DNA of 64,000 nucleotides, from assembly GCF_004770475.1 (NCBI RefSeq), contig NZ_RQHK01000002.1, positions 536,001-600,000 of the forward strand, read 5' to 3'. The notes under the pieces were generated by a model. It worked only from the letters and a program-made list of their open reading frames with translations, did no database searches and was not told the DNA's origin. Origin of the DNA: Leptospira mtsangambouensis (GTDB lineage Bacteria; Spirochaetota; Leptospiria; Leptospirales; Leptospiraceae). Within the stretch, counting starts at the first letter, position 1. Every line of letters begins with the position of its first letter. Positions 18,258 to 29,111 of this stretch are shown piece after piece. Made by a program: the position numbers and the translations under genes.

Positions 18258-21203
18258 ATGGACCCTAAAAAATCCGTATGGGGATGGACTTTGCCACGCA
18301 AAGACTTCCTTCCGTATCTATTAGTATTTTCCGGTGTGTTTTTACTTCTTTCTCTCTTTTCCTTTCAGGAAGGAGAGGACGGATCACTTTTCAATTGGTT
18401 TGGAAGGCTTGGGCATTACATTGCCTTCACATTATTATACATTTTAGGAAAGTCCTCTTTTTTACTCGCAGGTTTTGTTTTGATGTTAGGTGTTCTTTCT
18501 CTCCGAAACCCTGACTTTGACAGACTCGGCAAAGCACTATTTTTCCCATTATTTCTTGTGGCAACCACTGTCAGTTTGAACTTACTGGAAACTCCACTGG
18601 GACATGTGGGTGATAGTGGTGGGATTCTGGGCCAATTTTTCTCTTGGGTTTTTTCTTATCTCTTTGGGGAGACAGGACGTATCCTTGTTGTTTTCTTTTT
18701 ATACTTATATTTTGCCGTGATTTGGCTCGAAGATGGGGCTTGGTCTTTTACCTTTGCTGCCTTAAACAAATACTCCAATGGAATCTATAGATTGTTAGGT
18801 GGAAGAAATGAGCTTCCTCATTTAAGACTTCCTCAGTTTTTAGAATCTGTGGTTTCCACAAGAAGAGCACCCCTTGAGGAAATTCGAAACAAACAATGGT
18901 TTGCAGTCCAAACAGAAGAAGAATCCAAAGAGGATTTGGCCCACCATTTTTGGAATGTGGTGGCAGAGGAAAAAAAGCCCATCGGAAATGTTGGTTCAAA
19001 GGATCGTCTTCATAAAAATCCTGCCTCGAAAAAAACTCCATCCGTTCGGTATCGCAACGCTTCTCATTTTGAAGGATTTTTTGATGAATCAGGAAAAGTA
19101 TTTCGATTCCAAAAACAAGAATCCAAATTAGATTCACTTGCTGAATTTGAAAAAAATGAAATTTTGATTTCTAAATTAAAGCTAACGGATAATAGGCGAA
19201 CAATTGCAGAATTGGAAGAAATCGAAAGTAATAGAGAATCTAAAATCCTTTTCCAATTTCCTGAAACTAAGTGGAAACCAAAACTGGATGAGGCTCTGGG
19301 ACTCGATAGTTTAGAACTTCCGAAACTAGACCCAATAAAACCTTCATTTGCTAGAGATACCCAAATTCTTGCCTCCTCTGGTCTTTCTTCCTTTGCCTAT
19401 GAGGAAGAAGATGATGATTTTGAAGAAGAAACATCTGAGGAATCGGATGCGGAAGAGAATTTGTCCGAAACAAGTTCTTTTGTTCATCCAAAAGAAGAAG
19501 GAAACATGGCTTCCGAGGCCATTCATATTCCGGAATCTCTTCGTTTGTCTCTTGTGGAAGAAACAGGTTGGGAAACAAACGATGAGGAAGAGGATGAATC
19601 TTCTGAAGAAGAAGGTGGGGAAAATACTGAAGTATATGAAGAGGAAACTCTCGAAACCTTGGCGGTGGAAGAGAATTCTCCATTGGTTCGTTCTAACCTA
19701 AGTTCTGGAAATTTTGGAAAGAAAAAACTGGCTCCGAAAGAAGAACAACAAGAACTGATGTTTGGTTCTATGGTTCCCAAACCAAAACTAAAAAAAGGAA
19801 AGTATTATATTTCTCCAAGGCTTCTTTCATCTCACCAAGTTCCCGTTGCCAATATCATGAAAAATGATTCGGAGCTTGATCTGATCTCTCGTAAAATTGA
19901 AGAGTCCACGGGGCACTTTGGGATTGAGTCCAAGGTTGTCACAAAAGAAAGAGGACCGATCATCACTCGTTATGAGATCACCATTCCGAACGGAATCAAA
20001 CTGAACCGTATTGTTTCCCTTTCGGATGAAATCAGGGCCTATTTGGAAGTCAAAAACATTCGGATTGTGGCACCTATCCCTGGTAAGGCGTCGATTGGAA
20101 TTGAGGTTCCGAACCGAATTCGGGAAGATGTATTTTTATCAGAGATTTTAAAAGATACCATCCTCCAACACAAAGCCAAAGATCTTTCGATTTGTATTGG
20201 AAAAGATATCTCGGGAAAACTTGTGATGATTGATATCGCCAAACTCCCTCACTTACTTGTGGCAGGAACCACTGGTTCTGGTAAGTCGGTGAGTATCAAT
20301 GCGATGATCACAAGCCTGATCTGCACTCGTTCCCCAGAAGAAGTTCGTTTTATTATGATCGATCCAAAGATGGTGGAGATGACCCTTTATGAAGGAATTC
20401 CACATTTACTCATGCCAGTCATCACCGATCCTAAAAAAGCAACGAAGGCATTATCCTGGGCCATCCAAGAAATGGAGAGTCGATACCAAATGATCTCTCA
20501 ATTGAAAAGTAGGGATTTCAAAAGTTTCAATGAAAAGGTGGATGAATATGCCCATGCCAAGGGCTTTCAAAAACTACCGTACATTGTGATCTTTATTGAT
20601 GAGCTTGCTGACCTCATGATGGTTTCCGGAAAAGATCTGGAGGAACAGATCCAACGTATTTCTCAAAAAGCAAGAGCGGTGGGAATCCATTTGGTGATGG
20701 CAACCCAAAGGCCTTCTGTGGATGTGATCACCGGTGTCATCAAAGCAAACTGCCCGGCAAGGGTGGCCTTCCAAGTAGCTCAAAAAACGGACTCTAGAAC
20801 CATTCTGGATACGAGTGGGGCTGAGACTCTCCTTGGAAAAGGGGACTTTTTATACCGGTCTCCGACTTCCAGCGACCTTCTTCGGATCCAAGCTCCTTTT
20901 ATTGAAGAGAAAGAAATTGAGTCCATCGTGGAAGAGGCCAAAAAACAGGGTGCTCCAGCGTATGTGGAAATGAACTGGGACGATGAAACGAATATCGAAA
21001 TGGCCTCTGACGAAGATGAAGAACTTTTTGATGAGGCTTGGAATATCGTGGTTACCGAAAAAAAAGCCAGCGCCAGTTACTTACAAAGAAGGATGAGAAT
21101 CGGTTACAACAAAGCCGCCAGGCTAATGGAACTTATGGAAATGAGGGGGTATGTTTCACCTCAAGTCGGGGCCAAACCCCGGGAAATCCTGCGTTCAGCG
21201 TAA
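18258..21203 (+). CDS. ftsK: DNA translocase FtsK
   Basis: 981 aa. The N-terminus (about residues 15-175) has four hydrophobic helices anchoring it at the septum. A long low-complexity linker (about 370-480) is very acidic ([20 protein letters not shown]). The motor follows: Walker [11 protein letters not shown] (near 675), Walker [13 protein letters not shown] (near 780), [16 protein letters not shown]-terminal winged-helix gamma domain ([19 protein letters not shown] onward) reads KOPS-like sites. FtsK pumps chromosomal DNA through the closing septum. It is first in a 13-kb co-oriented run. The acidic linker is more extreme than usual. Confidence 0.96.
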   Translation: MDPKKSVWGWTLPRKDFLPYLLVFSGVFLLLSLFSFQEGEDGSLFNWFGRLGHYIAFTLLYILGKSSFLLAGFVLMLGVLSLRNPDFDRLGKALFFPLFLVATTVSLNLLETPLGHVGDSGGILGQFFSWVFSYLFGETGRILVVFFLYLYFAVIWLEDGAWSFTFAALNKYSNGIYRLLGGRNELPHLRLPQFLESVVSTRRAPLEEIRNKQWFAVQTEEESKEDLAHHFWNVVAEEKKPIGNVGSKDRLHKNPASKKTPSVRYRNASHFEGFFDESGKVFRFQKQESKLDSLAEFEKNEILISKLKLTDNRRTIAELEEIESNRESKILFQFPETKWKPKLDEALGLDSLELPKLDPIKPSFARDTQILASSGLSSFAYEEEDDDFEEETSEESDAEENLSETSSFVHPKEEGNMASEAIHIPESLRLSLVEETGWETNDEEEDESSEEEGGENTEVYEEETLETLAVEENSPLVRSNLSSGNFGKKKLAPKEEQQELMFGSMVPKPKLKKGKYYISPRLLSSHQVPVANIMKNDSELDLISRKIEESTGHFGIESKVVTKERGPIITRYEITIPNGIKLNRIVSLSDEIRAYLEVKNIRIVAPIPGKASIGIEVPNRIREDVFLSEILKDTILQHKAKDLSICIGKDISGKLVMIDIAKLPHLLVAGTTGSGKSVSINAMITSLICTRSPEEVRFIMIDPKMVEMTLYEGIPHLLMPVITDPKKATKALSWAIQEMESRYQMISQLKSRDFKSFNEKVDEYAHAKGFQKLPYIVIFIDELADLMMVSGKDLEEQIQRISQKARAVGIHLVMATQRPSVDVITGVIKANCPARVAFQVAQKTDSRTILDTSGAETLLGKGDFLYRSPTSSDLLRIQAPFIEEKEIESIVEEAKKQGAPAYVEMNWDDETNIEMASDEDEELFDEAWNIVVTEKKASASYLQRRMRIGYNKAARLMELMEMRGYVSPQVGAKPREILRSA

Positions 21204-21243
21204 ATCATCGACAAGAGAAGTTTGTCTGAAAAACTGGGAATCT

Positions 21244-21945
21244 ATGAAAGTATGGATCGGATCTTTGTTACTTGTCTTGGGTGTTTCTCTTGGTGCCCAA
21301 ACAAGTCCGGCTCACAATTGGCATTCACCCTCCGAAGTGGTGAAAAAGATAAAGAAAAACTTTAGTGATATCAATTCCTATTCGGCTGATTTTCTCATCA
21401 AAACAGAAGACAACAAAAAGGAAAAACAGATGCGTGGGAAATGTTTTTACAAACGTCCCGGAAAAATCAGATACAACTTCGCTGAACCGGAAGGTGACGA
21501 AATTGTGTCCGATGGAAAAACGCTTCATATCTTTATCAAGCGGTTAGGTGCTGTTGGAAAACAAGATTTAACCCTCGATCGTAAAAATACCTCTGGACCT
21601 ATCTTTACAACCAATAGCCCTGATGGACTCAACCGCCTCTTTCGTAAATATCATTATAAATTTGATACCATTGAACAACCTCGTTCGATGGGTGATGTTA
21701 CCAAATACTTTGTGTTGGACCTTGACCAAAGAGAAAAGATTGGTGGGTTCGAAAAGATGAAACTCTTTGTAGATTCTGAATCTTACTTAATCAAAAAAGC
21801 AGTGGCCACTGATGGTCGTGGGAAAGTTACCACCATTTCATTTTCCAATATTAATTTTTCTGAAGAAATCCAAGACGGGGTTTTCAATTTTCATATGAGC
21901 GGAAACGCGAAGATTGTCAACAACCCACTTGTCTCCGAGAACTAA
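21244..21945 (+). CDS. lolA: LolA-like outer-membrane lipoprotein carrier protein
   Basis: 233 aa with a clear signal peptide ([19 protein letters not shown]). The mature part has the LolA/LolB-like beta fold: [20 protein letters not shown], the conserved [21 protein letters not shown] pocket strand, and [11 protein letters not shown]. LolA shuttles lipoproteins across the periplasm. The ATG at 21244 is chosen because the signal peptide starts there; an upstream in-frame extension overlaps ftsK and lacks sense. Neighbours ftsK and rodZ make this part of an envelope operon. Confidence 0.85.
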   Translation: MKVWIGSLLLVLGVSLGAQTSPAHNWHSPSEVVKKIKKNFSDINSYSADFLIKTEDNKKEKQMRGKCFYKRPGKIRYNFAEPEGDEIVSDGKTLHIFIKRLGAVGKQDLTLDRKNTSGPIFTTNSPDGLNRLFRKYHYKFDTIEQPRSMGDVTKYFVLDLDQREKIGGFEKMKLFVDSESYLIKKAVATDGRGKVTTISFSNINFSEEIQDGVFNFHMSGNAKIVNNPLVSEN

Positions 21946-21963
21946 GCTAAAGAGGATATCATT

Positions 21964-23064
21964 TTGAATACTAAACGAGTCGGTCAAATCATTCGAGAAG
22001 CAAGAGAAGATAAAAAACTATCTGTCAAAGATGTTGCGAAAGAAACAAATATCGCAGCCAAATACATCATTGCTTTGGAAACAGAAGATTATTCTCAATT
22101 TCCAGCAGAGACCTTTGCTCTCGGTTTTTTAAAAAACTATGCAAGTTATCTAAAGTTAGATGCTGCGATGTTACTCAACCTTTATCGTGGGGAACAAATT
22201 GAGGAATCACAAGCTCCTTTGGAAGAACTCACAAGACCGACGACTACACCTTTAAACTTAGATCGAAATAAAATCATTAGCCTTGTTTCCATTTTTCTTT
22301 TTGTGATCTCGGCTTATATCATCTATATTAGTTTTGAAGATTCCAACTCAGGATCAATGGATGAAGAAACAGCAGAAGTTGGTTCGACAGTAGAGACTGT
22401 AGCAAGTTCAGACATTCCATCTGGAATTAATTTTGTTTCTCAAAGTGTTCCAGAGAACGCCAGTGTACCTTTTATTTTAACAGAAGACCGTGGTGTAAGT
22501 TTTAGCGTCAACAACCAACAATGTAAGATGTTTATCAAAGGTGTTTCCAATGGGAAAGCAAACCTTGGATTTAATATTTTCCCTGAAAAAAATGTATATT
22601 TTTTCCAAACAGCAGAGGGAGAGGAAACCATCCTTTCCTATCGCATCGAGGAATTGTCTTCTCTACGTCGTGATATCCGTGTAGTGACCCAAGCTGTGAC
22701 TGAAAAATCGGCCAAAGTTCTTGTGACACTGAAAGAAGAAAGAGAAGGGGCTGCTGTAAAATCTCCCGTGGGAGATGTTCCCATCCAAGTCACTTTATTT
22801 TTCTCTAAACCAAGTTACGTAGAATTTGTGTTAGATGGTCAAATGGGGGAAAGAGGCCTTGTTTCTGCCGGGGAAGTCAAACACTTAGAAGCTCGTGATC
22901 GCCTTGAAATCAAAGTAGGTGATGGTGGGGCTGTGGAAATGGTCCAAAACGGAAAGGAACGTTCGGTCCTTGGAAAACCTGGAAAACTCGTCAAAAAAAT
23001 CTTCATTCGCAAACCAAATCCTTATGATTCAACTCAGTCCATTATTGGAGAGTTAGGCGAGTAA
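21964..23064 (+). CDS. rodZ: RodZ-like helix-turn-helix membrane protein
   Basis: A 366-aa protein with a cytoplasmic HTH_25 domain ([20 protein letters not shown] to about residue 70), one transmembrane helix (about 100-120, [19 protein letters not shown]) and a periplasmic beta-rich DUF4115 domain at the C-terminus. RodZ links MreB filaments to the elongation machinery and helps set rod/helical cell shape. The start is TTG 21964 with GAGGA about eight bases upstream. It overlaps rimO by one base (TAATG). Confidence 0.85.
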   Translation: MNTKRVGQIIREAREDKKLSVKDVAKETNIAAKYIIALETEDYSQFPAETFALGFLKNYASYLKLDAAMLLNLYRGEQIEESQAPLEELTRPTTTPLNLDRNKIISLVSIFLFVISAYIIYISFEDSNSGSMDEETAEVGSTVETVASSDIPSGINFVSQSVPENASVPFILTEDRGVSFSVNNQQCKMFIKGVSNGKANLGFNIFPEKNVYFFQTAEGEETILSYRIEELSSLRRDIRVVTQAVTEKSAKVLVTLKEEREGAAVKSPVGDVPIQVTLFFSKPSYVEFVLDGQMGERGLVSAGEVKHLEARDRLEIKVGDGGAVEMVQNGKERSVLGKPGKLVKKIFIRKPNPYDSTQSIIGELGE

Positions 23065-24410
23065 TGCCAAAGCTAAAAGAAAAAACGGAAGAGACACCGA
23101 AGTCGTTTTTTATCACGACTCTCGGTTGTCCCAAAAATACCGTCGATTCGATGGCCATGCACCAGTCACTTTTGAAAGAAGGTCTTCTTCCTGCGGCTGG
23201 CCCCGAAGCAAGTGACTTCCACTTGGTGAATACTTGTACTTTTATCCAAGATGCCACCAAAGAAACCATTCAAACCATTTTAGATTCCATTGATATCAAA
23301 AAGAAAAACAAACAAAAGTTAGTTGTTGTTGGTTGTTTTGCAGAACGGGCAGGAAAAGAAATTTCCGATGACCTTCCTGAAGTGGACCTTCATTTTGGAA
23401 CTGGGAAATATGACAAAGCAGGGGAGATCCTTAGGAAAAGTTTCCCTCTAGATTTTAAAGATCTTTCTGAATTCAATGAAGACCTCCTGGAAAGACTAGT
23501 TACCAGCAAGGGAATCGAAAATTATTCCAAACCGTATTCCTACGTAAAAATTTCTGATGGTTGCAACCGTGGTTGTCACTTCTGTATCATTCCTAACTTA
23601 CGCGGAAAGTATCGCGATACAGATATTACCGATGTATTATCGCAAACGAAATTAGCAGTGAAAGCGGGATCGAAAGAGATCTGTCTTGTTTCCCAAGATA
23701 CTGTGTTTTATGGAAAGGATACGGATAAACTTTTGGATTTGGTTCGTTCTGTTGCGGATGTGGATGGTGTGGAACTCCTTCGTCTCCTCTATTTGTATCC
23801 GGATAAAAAAACAGAAAAGTTACTCGATCTTTACGGTGAAATTCCTAAAATTGCCCCGTATTTGGAAAGCCCTTTGCAACATGTTTCCAAATCCGTTTTA
23901 AAATCCATGAACCGCACTGGTGAATATTCTTATTTCAAATCTCTCTTCCAAAAGGCAAGGGACCTAAGGCCCGATTTGGAAATTCGAACTTCCTTTATTT
24001 TGGGTTTCCCTGGGGAAACGATGGAAGATGTGGAAGAAATCATTCGGTTTGTGGAAGACGTAAAACCAGAAAAGGTAAATTTATTTCCTTATTCCCCGCA
24101 AGACGGAACCAAGGGTGCTACGATGGATGGGCAACTCAAAGACAAAGAGATTGCTCGTCGTGTGAATCTTGTCCGGGATGCGTATCTTGGGACTTTAAAA
24201 TCCATCCACCAAAATCGAATTGGAAAATTATATCCTGCCGTTGTGGATGAGGTTTTGGAGAAAGGTGCTATTGTTCGCCGTTTCCAAGATGCTCCAGAAA
24301 TTGATGAAGTGGTTTATGTTGAAGAAGAAGGTCTAAAGGTTGGTCAGTTTGGTCAGGTAAGAGTGGACTCTTTTTATGAACTCGATATGTCGGGGACTTG
24401 GGTGGTTTAG
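23064..24410 (+). CDS. rimO: Ribosomal protein S12 methylthiotransferase RimO
   Basis: 448 aa with three domains. The N-terminal MTTase domain has three Cys ligating a cluster (TLGCPKNTVDS, NTCTFI, VGCFAER). The radical SAM domain has CNRGCHFC (CxxxCxxC, near residue 168) and SPLQHVSKSVLKSMNR. A C-terminal TRAM domain follows. TLGCPKN and SPLQH distinguish RimO from MiaB (which has SGS-like motifs). It adds a methylthio group to an Asp of S12. The start ATG overlaps the rodZ stop by one base. Confidence 0.94.
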   Translation: MPKLKEKTEETPKSFFITTLGCPKNTVDSMAMHQSLLKEGLLPAAGPEASDFHLVNTCTFIQDATKETIQTILDSIDIKKKNKQKLVVVGCFAERAGKEISDDLPEVDLHFGTGKYDKAGEILRKSFPLDFKDLSEFNEDLLERLVTSKGIENYSKPYSYVKISDGCNRGCHFCIIPNLRGKYRDTDITDVLSQTKLAVKAGSKEICLVSQDTVFYGKDTDKLLDLVRSVADVDGVELLRLLYLYPDKKTEKLLDLYGEIPKIAPYLESPLQHVSKSVLKSMNRTGEYSYFKSLFQKARDLRPDLEIRTSFILGFPGETMEDVEEIIRFVEDVKPEKVNLFPYSPQDGTKGATMDGQLKDKEIARRVNLVRDAYLGTLKSIHQNRIGKLYPAVVDEVLEKGAIVRRFQDAPEIDEVVYVEEEGLKVGQFGQVRVDSFYELDMSGTWVV

Positions 24411-25156
24411 TGGAAGATTGGAAAACCATTGCCAATATTCCGAATTTGCTTACTGTACTTCGGGTTCTAGCACTTCCTTTTTTTATCTTTTCCCTTTTCC
24501 AAAAGGAATGGGAATACCAAATTTTTGCCTTTGTCCTCTTTGCTCTTGCTTCTCTCACTGATCTTGTGGATGGATACTTAGCACGTAAGTGGAACCAACA
24601 AACCGAGTTTGGAAAATTTCTCGATCCACTTGCTGATAAGTTTTTAGTCATTGGATGTTTTGTTACTTTTTTATTCATCCACGAACCCATCGAGGTATGG
24701 ATGGTGGTGCTGATCATTGGGCGCGATATGCTCATCACCTTCCTACGTTACATTGCGGTTCGTTCGGGAAATAGCCTACGCACAACGATGATGGGAAAAG
24801 TAAAAACTGCCTTCCAGATGGGAGCCATCTTAATGATCCTGGTTGTGTTTATGCTCATCTCAGGTAAAAGAAGGGCTATGATCAACGAAACTTATGCCAT
24901 GGGAAAACTTTCTGGGTATTCGACCTTTGAAGTTGCCTCACAACATGCTAATGAGTTTTATACCTTGGCCAAAACCACAGAGTCTTTGAGTTTTACAGAC
25001 TTCTTTGATTCCATTGCTTCTTTTGTTCCTTATTTTGGAATGTTATTCACAACATTCATCACTGTCATTTCCGGGCTTCGTTATATTGTGACCAATTATC
25101 AGTTGTTAACTTTCGCAAACCTTAAAAGGATTTTTTATGACCGCGCCAACAGTTAA
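24410..25156 (+). CDS. pgsA: CDP-diacylglycerol-glycerol-3-phosphate 3-phosphatidyltransferase
   Basis: About 248 aa with several membrane helices. The CDP-alcohol phosphotransferase motif is DLVDGYLARKWN followed by GKFLDPLADK, with the conserved Asp residues in the D-x2-DG-x2-AR-x8-G-x3-D-x3-D pattern. N-terminal IPNLLTVLRVLALP is typical of PgsA. It makes phosphatidylglycerol phosphate. The likely start is GTG 24410 (TAGTG overlap with rimO); TTG 24398 is an alternative. The loop after the motif (about residues 140-195) is longer than in the E. coli protein. Confidence 0.92.
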   Translation: MEDWKTIANIPNLLTVLRVLALPFFIFSLFQKEWEYQIFAFVLFALASLTDLVDGYLARKWNQQTEFGKFLDPLADKFLVIGCFVTFLFIHEPIEVWMVVLIIGRDMLITFLRYIAVRSGNSLRTTMMGKVKTAFQMGAILMILVVFMLISGKRRAMINETYAMGKLSGYSTFEVASQHANEFYTLAKTTESLSFTDFFDSIASFVPYFGMLFTTFITVISGLRYIVTNYQLLTFANLKRIFYDRANS

Positions 25157-26165
25157 AGAAATACTCGGACAAGTTGTTTCTGGACACCACCTTGTGGATG
25201 ACCATGCCGAACTTTTTTTAAGTGAGGTCATGGACGGAAAAGTTCCAGAACCTGTTCTTGCTTCTTTTCTCACCGCCATGAAAATGAAGGGAGAAACAAC
25301 GGACGAATTGTACGGATTTGTTCGGGCGATGCGTAACCATGCCATCAAACCTTCTAAGAAGTTTGATTTTGATTTTTTGGATACTTGTGGGACAGGGGGA
25401 GATGGAAAGGGAACTTTGAATGTTTCGACTCTTTCGGCTCTCACTCTAGCAAGCCTTGGATTCAAAGTGGCCAAACATGGGAATCGTTCGGTTTCTTCTC
25501 TTTCCGGAAGTTCCGATATTTTATCGGGACTCGGATACAAACTAGACCAGTCCACAGCAGATTCTGAATCGGAATTCTTACGCACAGGATTTGTATTTTT
25601 GTTTGCTCCCGCTTGGCACCCAGCCATGAAATACGCAGGACCTGTTCGTACAGCCTTGGGCTTTCGCACTTTTTTCAATTTGATTGGACCTCTTTCCAAT
25701 CCTTTCGCACCGTCTCACCAAATGGTCGGGGTTTACGATAAATCTCTCTGTTTGCCGATGGCGGAAATTTTAGGAAGGCTTGGCTCGAAACGGGCCATTG
25801 TCTGCCATTCGCGAGATGGACTGGATGAATTTTCCATCTTTGAAGAAACGGATTTTGCCTATTTTGATGGAAAGGATACCAAGGAACTCACCTTTGACCC
25901 GAAAGAACTTGGCCTAAATGCCAAGGAATTGGACAGAAATACAGTGTTCTCTTCTTCAAAAGAGGGGGCAGAGTCCTTATTCCGAGCGGTTCTGGATCCT
26001 AGCGAATCCACCGGGGGCACTTCTATGGTGGCACTCAATGCGGGTGTTGCTATGTTTTTGCTAGGGGCCACAAAGGATATACGAACAGGATACGAAACTG
26101 CCAAAGCGGCCATCTTAGAGAAAAAAGTTCTCCGATTCGTTCGTGAAACATTGAATTTAAGATAA
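25137..26165 (+). CDS. trpD: Anthranilate phosphoribosyltransferase
   Basis: 342 aa. TrpD hallmarks are DTCGTGGDGKGTLNVSTLSA (PRPP/glycine-rich loop), VAKHGNRSVSSLSGSSDIL and the GPLSNPFAP segment. It transfers phosphoribose to anthranilate in tryptophan synthesis. Other trp genes are not here: it lies in an envelope/secretion run and overlaps pgsA by 20 bases, so it is an isolated trp gene co-transcribed with unrelated functions. The ATG at 25137 is inside the pgsA 3' end. Confidence 0.95.
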   Translation: MTAPTVKEILGQVVSGHHLVDDHAELFLSEVMDGKVPEPVLASFLTAMKMKGETTDELYGFVRAMRNHAIKPSKKFDFDFLDTCGTGGDGKGTLNVSTLSALTLASLGFKVAKHGNRSVSSLSGSSDILSGLGYKLDQSTADSESEFLRTGFVFLFAPAWHPAMKYAGPVRTALGFRTFFNLIGPLSNPFAPSHQMVGVYDKSLCLPMAEILGRLGSKRAIVCHSRDGLDEFSIFEETDFAYFDGKDTKELTFDPKELGLNAKELDRNTVFSSSKEGAESLFRAVLDPSESTGGTSMVALNAGVAMFLLGATKDIRTGYETAKAAILEKKVLRFVRETLNLR

Positions 26166-26191
26166 GGCCTGTAAACATTGGATAAATAGCT

Positions 26192-26515
26192 ATGCTCAAT
26201 TTTAACTTTTTAACACCAGAAATCCTCATCCTTGCCCAAGAAGAAGGTGCAAAGTCGTCTCTCCAGTCACTCATCATCATTCCGATCATGTTAGTTGCTA
26301 TGTACTTTCTTGTGATTCTTCCAAACAAAAAGGAAGAGAAAAAAAGAAAGGAGATGATCACGAACCTCCAAAAAGGGGACAACGTAGTCACAAATAGTGG
26401 CCTTCATGGAAAGATCGTAGAGTTCAAAGACAATAACGAAACAGTCGTTCTCAGTGTTGCTGCGAACACAAACGTAACTTTTGAAACTAGCGCTATTCTG
26501 AAGAAGAAAGCCTAA
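26192..26515 (+). CDS. yajC: Preprotein translocase accessory subunit YajC
   Basis: 107 aa with one transmembrane helix (SLIIIPIMLVAMYFLVILPN, about residues 28-47) and the YajC cytoplasmic part: KKEEKKRKEMITNLQKGDNV, VTNSGLHGKI and VVLSVAANTNVTFETSAI. YajC associates with SecDF and YidC at the Sec channel. The order yajC then secD-secF is the usual one but here interrupted by one unknown gene. Confidence 0.95.
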   Translation: MLNFNFLTPEILILAQEEGAKSSLQSLIIIPIMLVAMYFLVILPNKKEEKKRKEMITNLQKGDNVVTNSGLHGKIVEFKDNNETVVLSVAANTNVTFETSAILKKKA

Positions 26516-26516
26516 G

Positions 26517-27155
26517 ATGAAGAAACTCTTCTTAATTACCGTATCAATTTGTTTTTCGGCTTCCCTCCTCGCACAGGAGGGTTTGGATTTTTTAGATAAG
26601 GTAAATGATAAACCTAAATCGACAACTACCAAACCCAAAGAAGAAACCAATGTAACCACAACCAAAAAACAAACAAATGTTGTGACTACAACCGGAACCA
26701 CTACGGGTAAAAAGAAGAAATCTAAAAAGAAATCCAAACAAAACCAACTCACCAGCGAGACTCTTCCTCAAAACACAAACTTAGTTTCCAATCCTAATTC
26801 GAATACAACTGTTCCTGTAACAGACAAATCCCTTCCTGGCTTAGACAAACCACTCGCTGTGGTAGAAGAAGAGGAAGTGGTGAGTAACGGTATGTGGATG
26901 GATTCAAATGTTTCCGTGGAACCAACTGGACTTCCTGGTTTTGCTTCCGATTTAAAAATGGGAAAAACAGAAAGTGGAAGTGTTGAAACAAACCTCTCTT
27001 CCAACAAAGAAACTGGAAAATCTCTTTTTAATTTCTCTGATTTTTTTGCTAAATATAAAAAAGCGATGATGATCCTTGGGATTATCATTCTCTTTGCGTT
27101 TTATAGACTTAGATCCGCACGCCCGGGATCTAGCAGTCGTTCTTATAGAAGATAA
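26517..27155 (+). CDS. Unrecognised exported/membrane protein between yajC and secD
   Basis: 212 aa that I do not recognise as a family. It has an N-terminal signal peptide (MKKLFLITVSICFSASLLAQ), a Thr/Lys/Asn-rich disordered middle (about residues 30-130, with TTTGTTTGKKKKSKKKSK), and one C-terminal transmembrane helix (AMMILGIIILFAFYRL, near 183-198) ending in a short Ser/Arg-rich tail. The expected topology is a flexible periplasmic chain tethered at its C-terminus. The start is one base after yajC and secD follows in 21 bases, so it is co-transcribed with the Sec accessory genes. An accessory Sec role is inference. Confidence 0.8.
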   Translation: MKKLFLITVSICFSASLLAQEGLDFLDKVNDKPKSTTTKPKEETNVTTTKKQTNVVTTTGTTTGKKKKSKKKSKQNQLTSETLPQNTNLVSNPNSNTTVPVTDKSLPGLDKPLAVVEEEEVVSNGMWMDSNVSVEPTGLPGFASDLKMGKTESGSVETNLSSNKETGKSLFNFSDFFAKYKKAMMILGIIILFAFYRLRSARPGSSSRSYRR

Positions 27156-27176
27156 TAATTTTAGGAGCAAACTAAC

Positions 27177-29111
27177 TTGCAATCGTATCGACTATTGATT
27201 CTTCCTTTTTTGATTCTGGCGGTTTCCTTTACCATTTTGTATCCGAACTTCGCCGATCGTACGTTAAAGATTGTTGTGAGAGAAGATGTTTACTCTCTTC
27301 CTGGAGCAAATCAAAAAGAATTGGTAAATGCCCTTTTTGATCGTTGGGCGAAAGATTATGGCAAAACTTCTGGTTGGACCATTGAACCACAAGGCACCCT
27401 TCCTCCTAAAGAGAATCCTTTTTATATAGTAAAAGGGCGATTCATTACTTCTGCAAAGATCAACCAAATCTCCCAAGAAAATCAGTCTTTGGTCAGTGAA
27501 TCCAAAAACAAACTAGAACCTACATGGATTGAGGAAACAATTCGTGGTGGTAAATCTTTATCCATTAAGTTGGGTCTAGATTTACAGGGTGGAATGCGAG
27601 TGGTCCTCAAAGGTGACTTTGATGATTATACTTCTAAACTCAAAGACCTTTACGCAAAAGAAATAACTGAACTGAACCTAACACTCAGTAACCCAGCAAC
27701 AAAACCAGAAGAAAAAGAAAAAGCAAAATCAAGACTCGCCGAAATTGAATCTAGTTTTGATCTTTCTCCCATGCGCAAAATTGTAGAATTAGAAAAAGCG
27801 AAGATGATCATTGACAATCGTCTGACGACTCAAAACCTAACAGAGCCACAGGTTCGTATCCAAAAAGAACAAGATGCGATTGAAGTTTCTCTTCCAGGTG
27901 TATCCAATTCAGCAGCCATTTTAGAAATTCTACAAAACACCGAAACGGTAGAATATCGTTTGGAAGAACCAACTCCTTTCCTATATAAAAGCCAAATTGC
28001 TGACAACGAACGTCGTATGATGGATTTAGGAAAAAGAGAAAACACCGATATTTTCTTATTCCAAGAACTTGTAAAAAACAAAGCGGGCAAAAAAGCCCAA
28101 GATGAGTTTTTAGAAGGTCTAGAAAAAAAATACAATATCCCTAAAGACTTTAAAGTTTATGCAATGTGGGCGCGTGGAAATGCAGCAAAGTCTGCACTTT
28201 TACCTCGTAGTTTTGTGGTTTTGGAACGTAAAATTGCTTTGTCTGGCAATGATATGACCAATGCCCAACCATCTTATAACTCAAACTCTTATGGATGGAT
28301 GGTTAGTTTTACTCTCACTCCGAACGGAGCCGAAAAGTTTTTTGATCTTACTTCACAAAATCGTGGTCGTAACCTAGCGATTGTTTGGGGAGATAAAGTT
28401 ATCTCCAATCCAGTTATCAATGACCCAATCGCTGGTGGTCGGGCAGAAATTTCTGGAAGTTTTTCGGAACAAGAAGCCATTCGATTGGCGAACGTAATTT
28501 CTGAAGGAGCACTTCCCATTCCACTTTCCGTTTTGGAGATGCGATTCATTGGACCAACTCTTGGAATTGAATCCATCGAAGTGGGTGTAAAAGCTGTTGC
28601 CATTGGATTTTTCCTAGTAATGATTTATATGATCTTCTATTACAGGTTAGGTGGTTTTATCGCTGACTTATCGCTTCTTGTAAACTTGATCATTTTAGCT
28701 GCTCTTCTTACATTGATGGACTTTACTTTGACTCTTCCTGGTATTGCCGGGATCATTTTGACGGCAGGTATGGCCGTGGATGCAAACGTAATCATTTATG
28801 AAAGGATCAGAGAAGAGATAGAAGAAGGTAGGGCACTTTCGATTGCTGTGACCCGTGGTTTTGAAAACGCATTTTGGACCATTATGGATGCGAACGTAAC
28901 CACTCTGATTGCGGGGATTTTAATGATTCGACTTGGTAACGGACCAATCAAAGGTTTTGCGATCACTCTTTGTTGGGGGATTGTCACAACTCTATTTACC
29001 TCTCTTTTCCTCTCCAGATTATTTATGGAGTTAGCAGTGAACCGAATGGGCGTTCATCATTTAAATTTAAGACCTTTCTTCTTTGGAAAAAAGGAGACTA
29101 CAAATGCGTAA
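27177..29111 (+). CDS. secD: Protein translocase subunit SecD
   Basis: 644 aa. An N-terminal helix is followed by a large periplasmic P1 region with LGLDLQGGMRVVLKG (near residue 135), and about five C-terminal helices with the SecD/RND signature GIAGIILTAGMAVDANVIIYE. SecD uses the proton gradient to help pull exported proteins out of SecYEG. P1 carries an insertion-rich coiled region (about 160-220). The start is TTG 27177, with AGGAG at 27163-27167. Confidence 0.96.
   Translation: MQSYRLLILPFLILAVSFTILYPNFADRTLKIVVREDVYSLPGANQKELVNALFDRWAKDYGKTSGWTIEPQGTLPPKENPFYIVKGRFITSAKINQISQENQSLVSESKNKLEPTWIEETIRGGKSLSIKLGLDLQGGMRVVLKGDFDDYTSKLKDLYAKEITELNLTLSNPATKPEEKEKAKSRLAEIESSFDLSPMRKIVELEKAKMIIDNRLTTQNLTEPQVRIQKEQDAIEVSLPGVSNSAAILEILQNTETVEYRLEEPTPFLYKSQIADNERRMMDLGKRENTDIFLFQELVKNKAGKKAQDEFLEGLEKKYNIPKDFKVYAMWARGNAAKSALLPRSFVVLERKIALSGNDMTNAQPSYNSNSYGWMVSFTLTPNGAEKFFDLTSQNRGRNLAIVWGDKVISNPVINDPIAGGRAEISGSFSEQEAIRLANVISEGALPIPLSVLEMRFIGPTLGIESIEVGVKAVAIGFFLVMIYMIFYYRLGGFIADLSLLVNLIILAALLTLMDFTLTLPGIAGIILTAGMAVDANVIIYERIREEIEEGRALSIAVTRGFENAFWTIMDANVTTLIAGILMIRLGNGPIKGFAITLCWGIVTTLFTSLFLSRLFMELAVNRMGVHHLNLRPFFFGKKETTNA

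Noticed and set aside
19344..19701. Overlapping frames opposite and alongside the acidic linker of ftsK
   Set aside because: Long open frames here come from the low-complexity GAA/GAT-rich linker; they have no ribosome-binding sites and encode low-complexity peptides.
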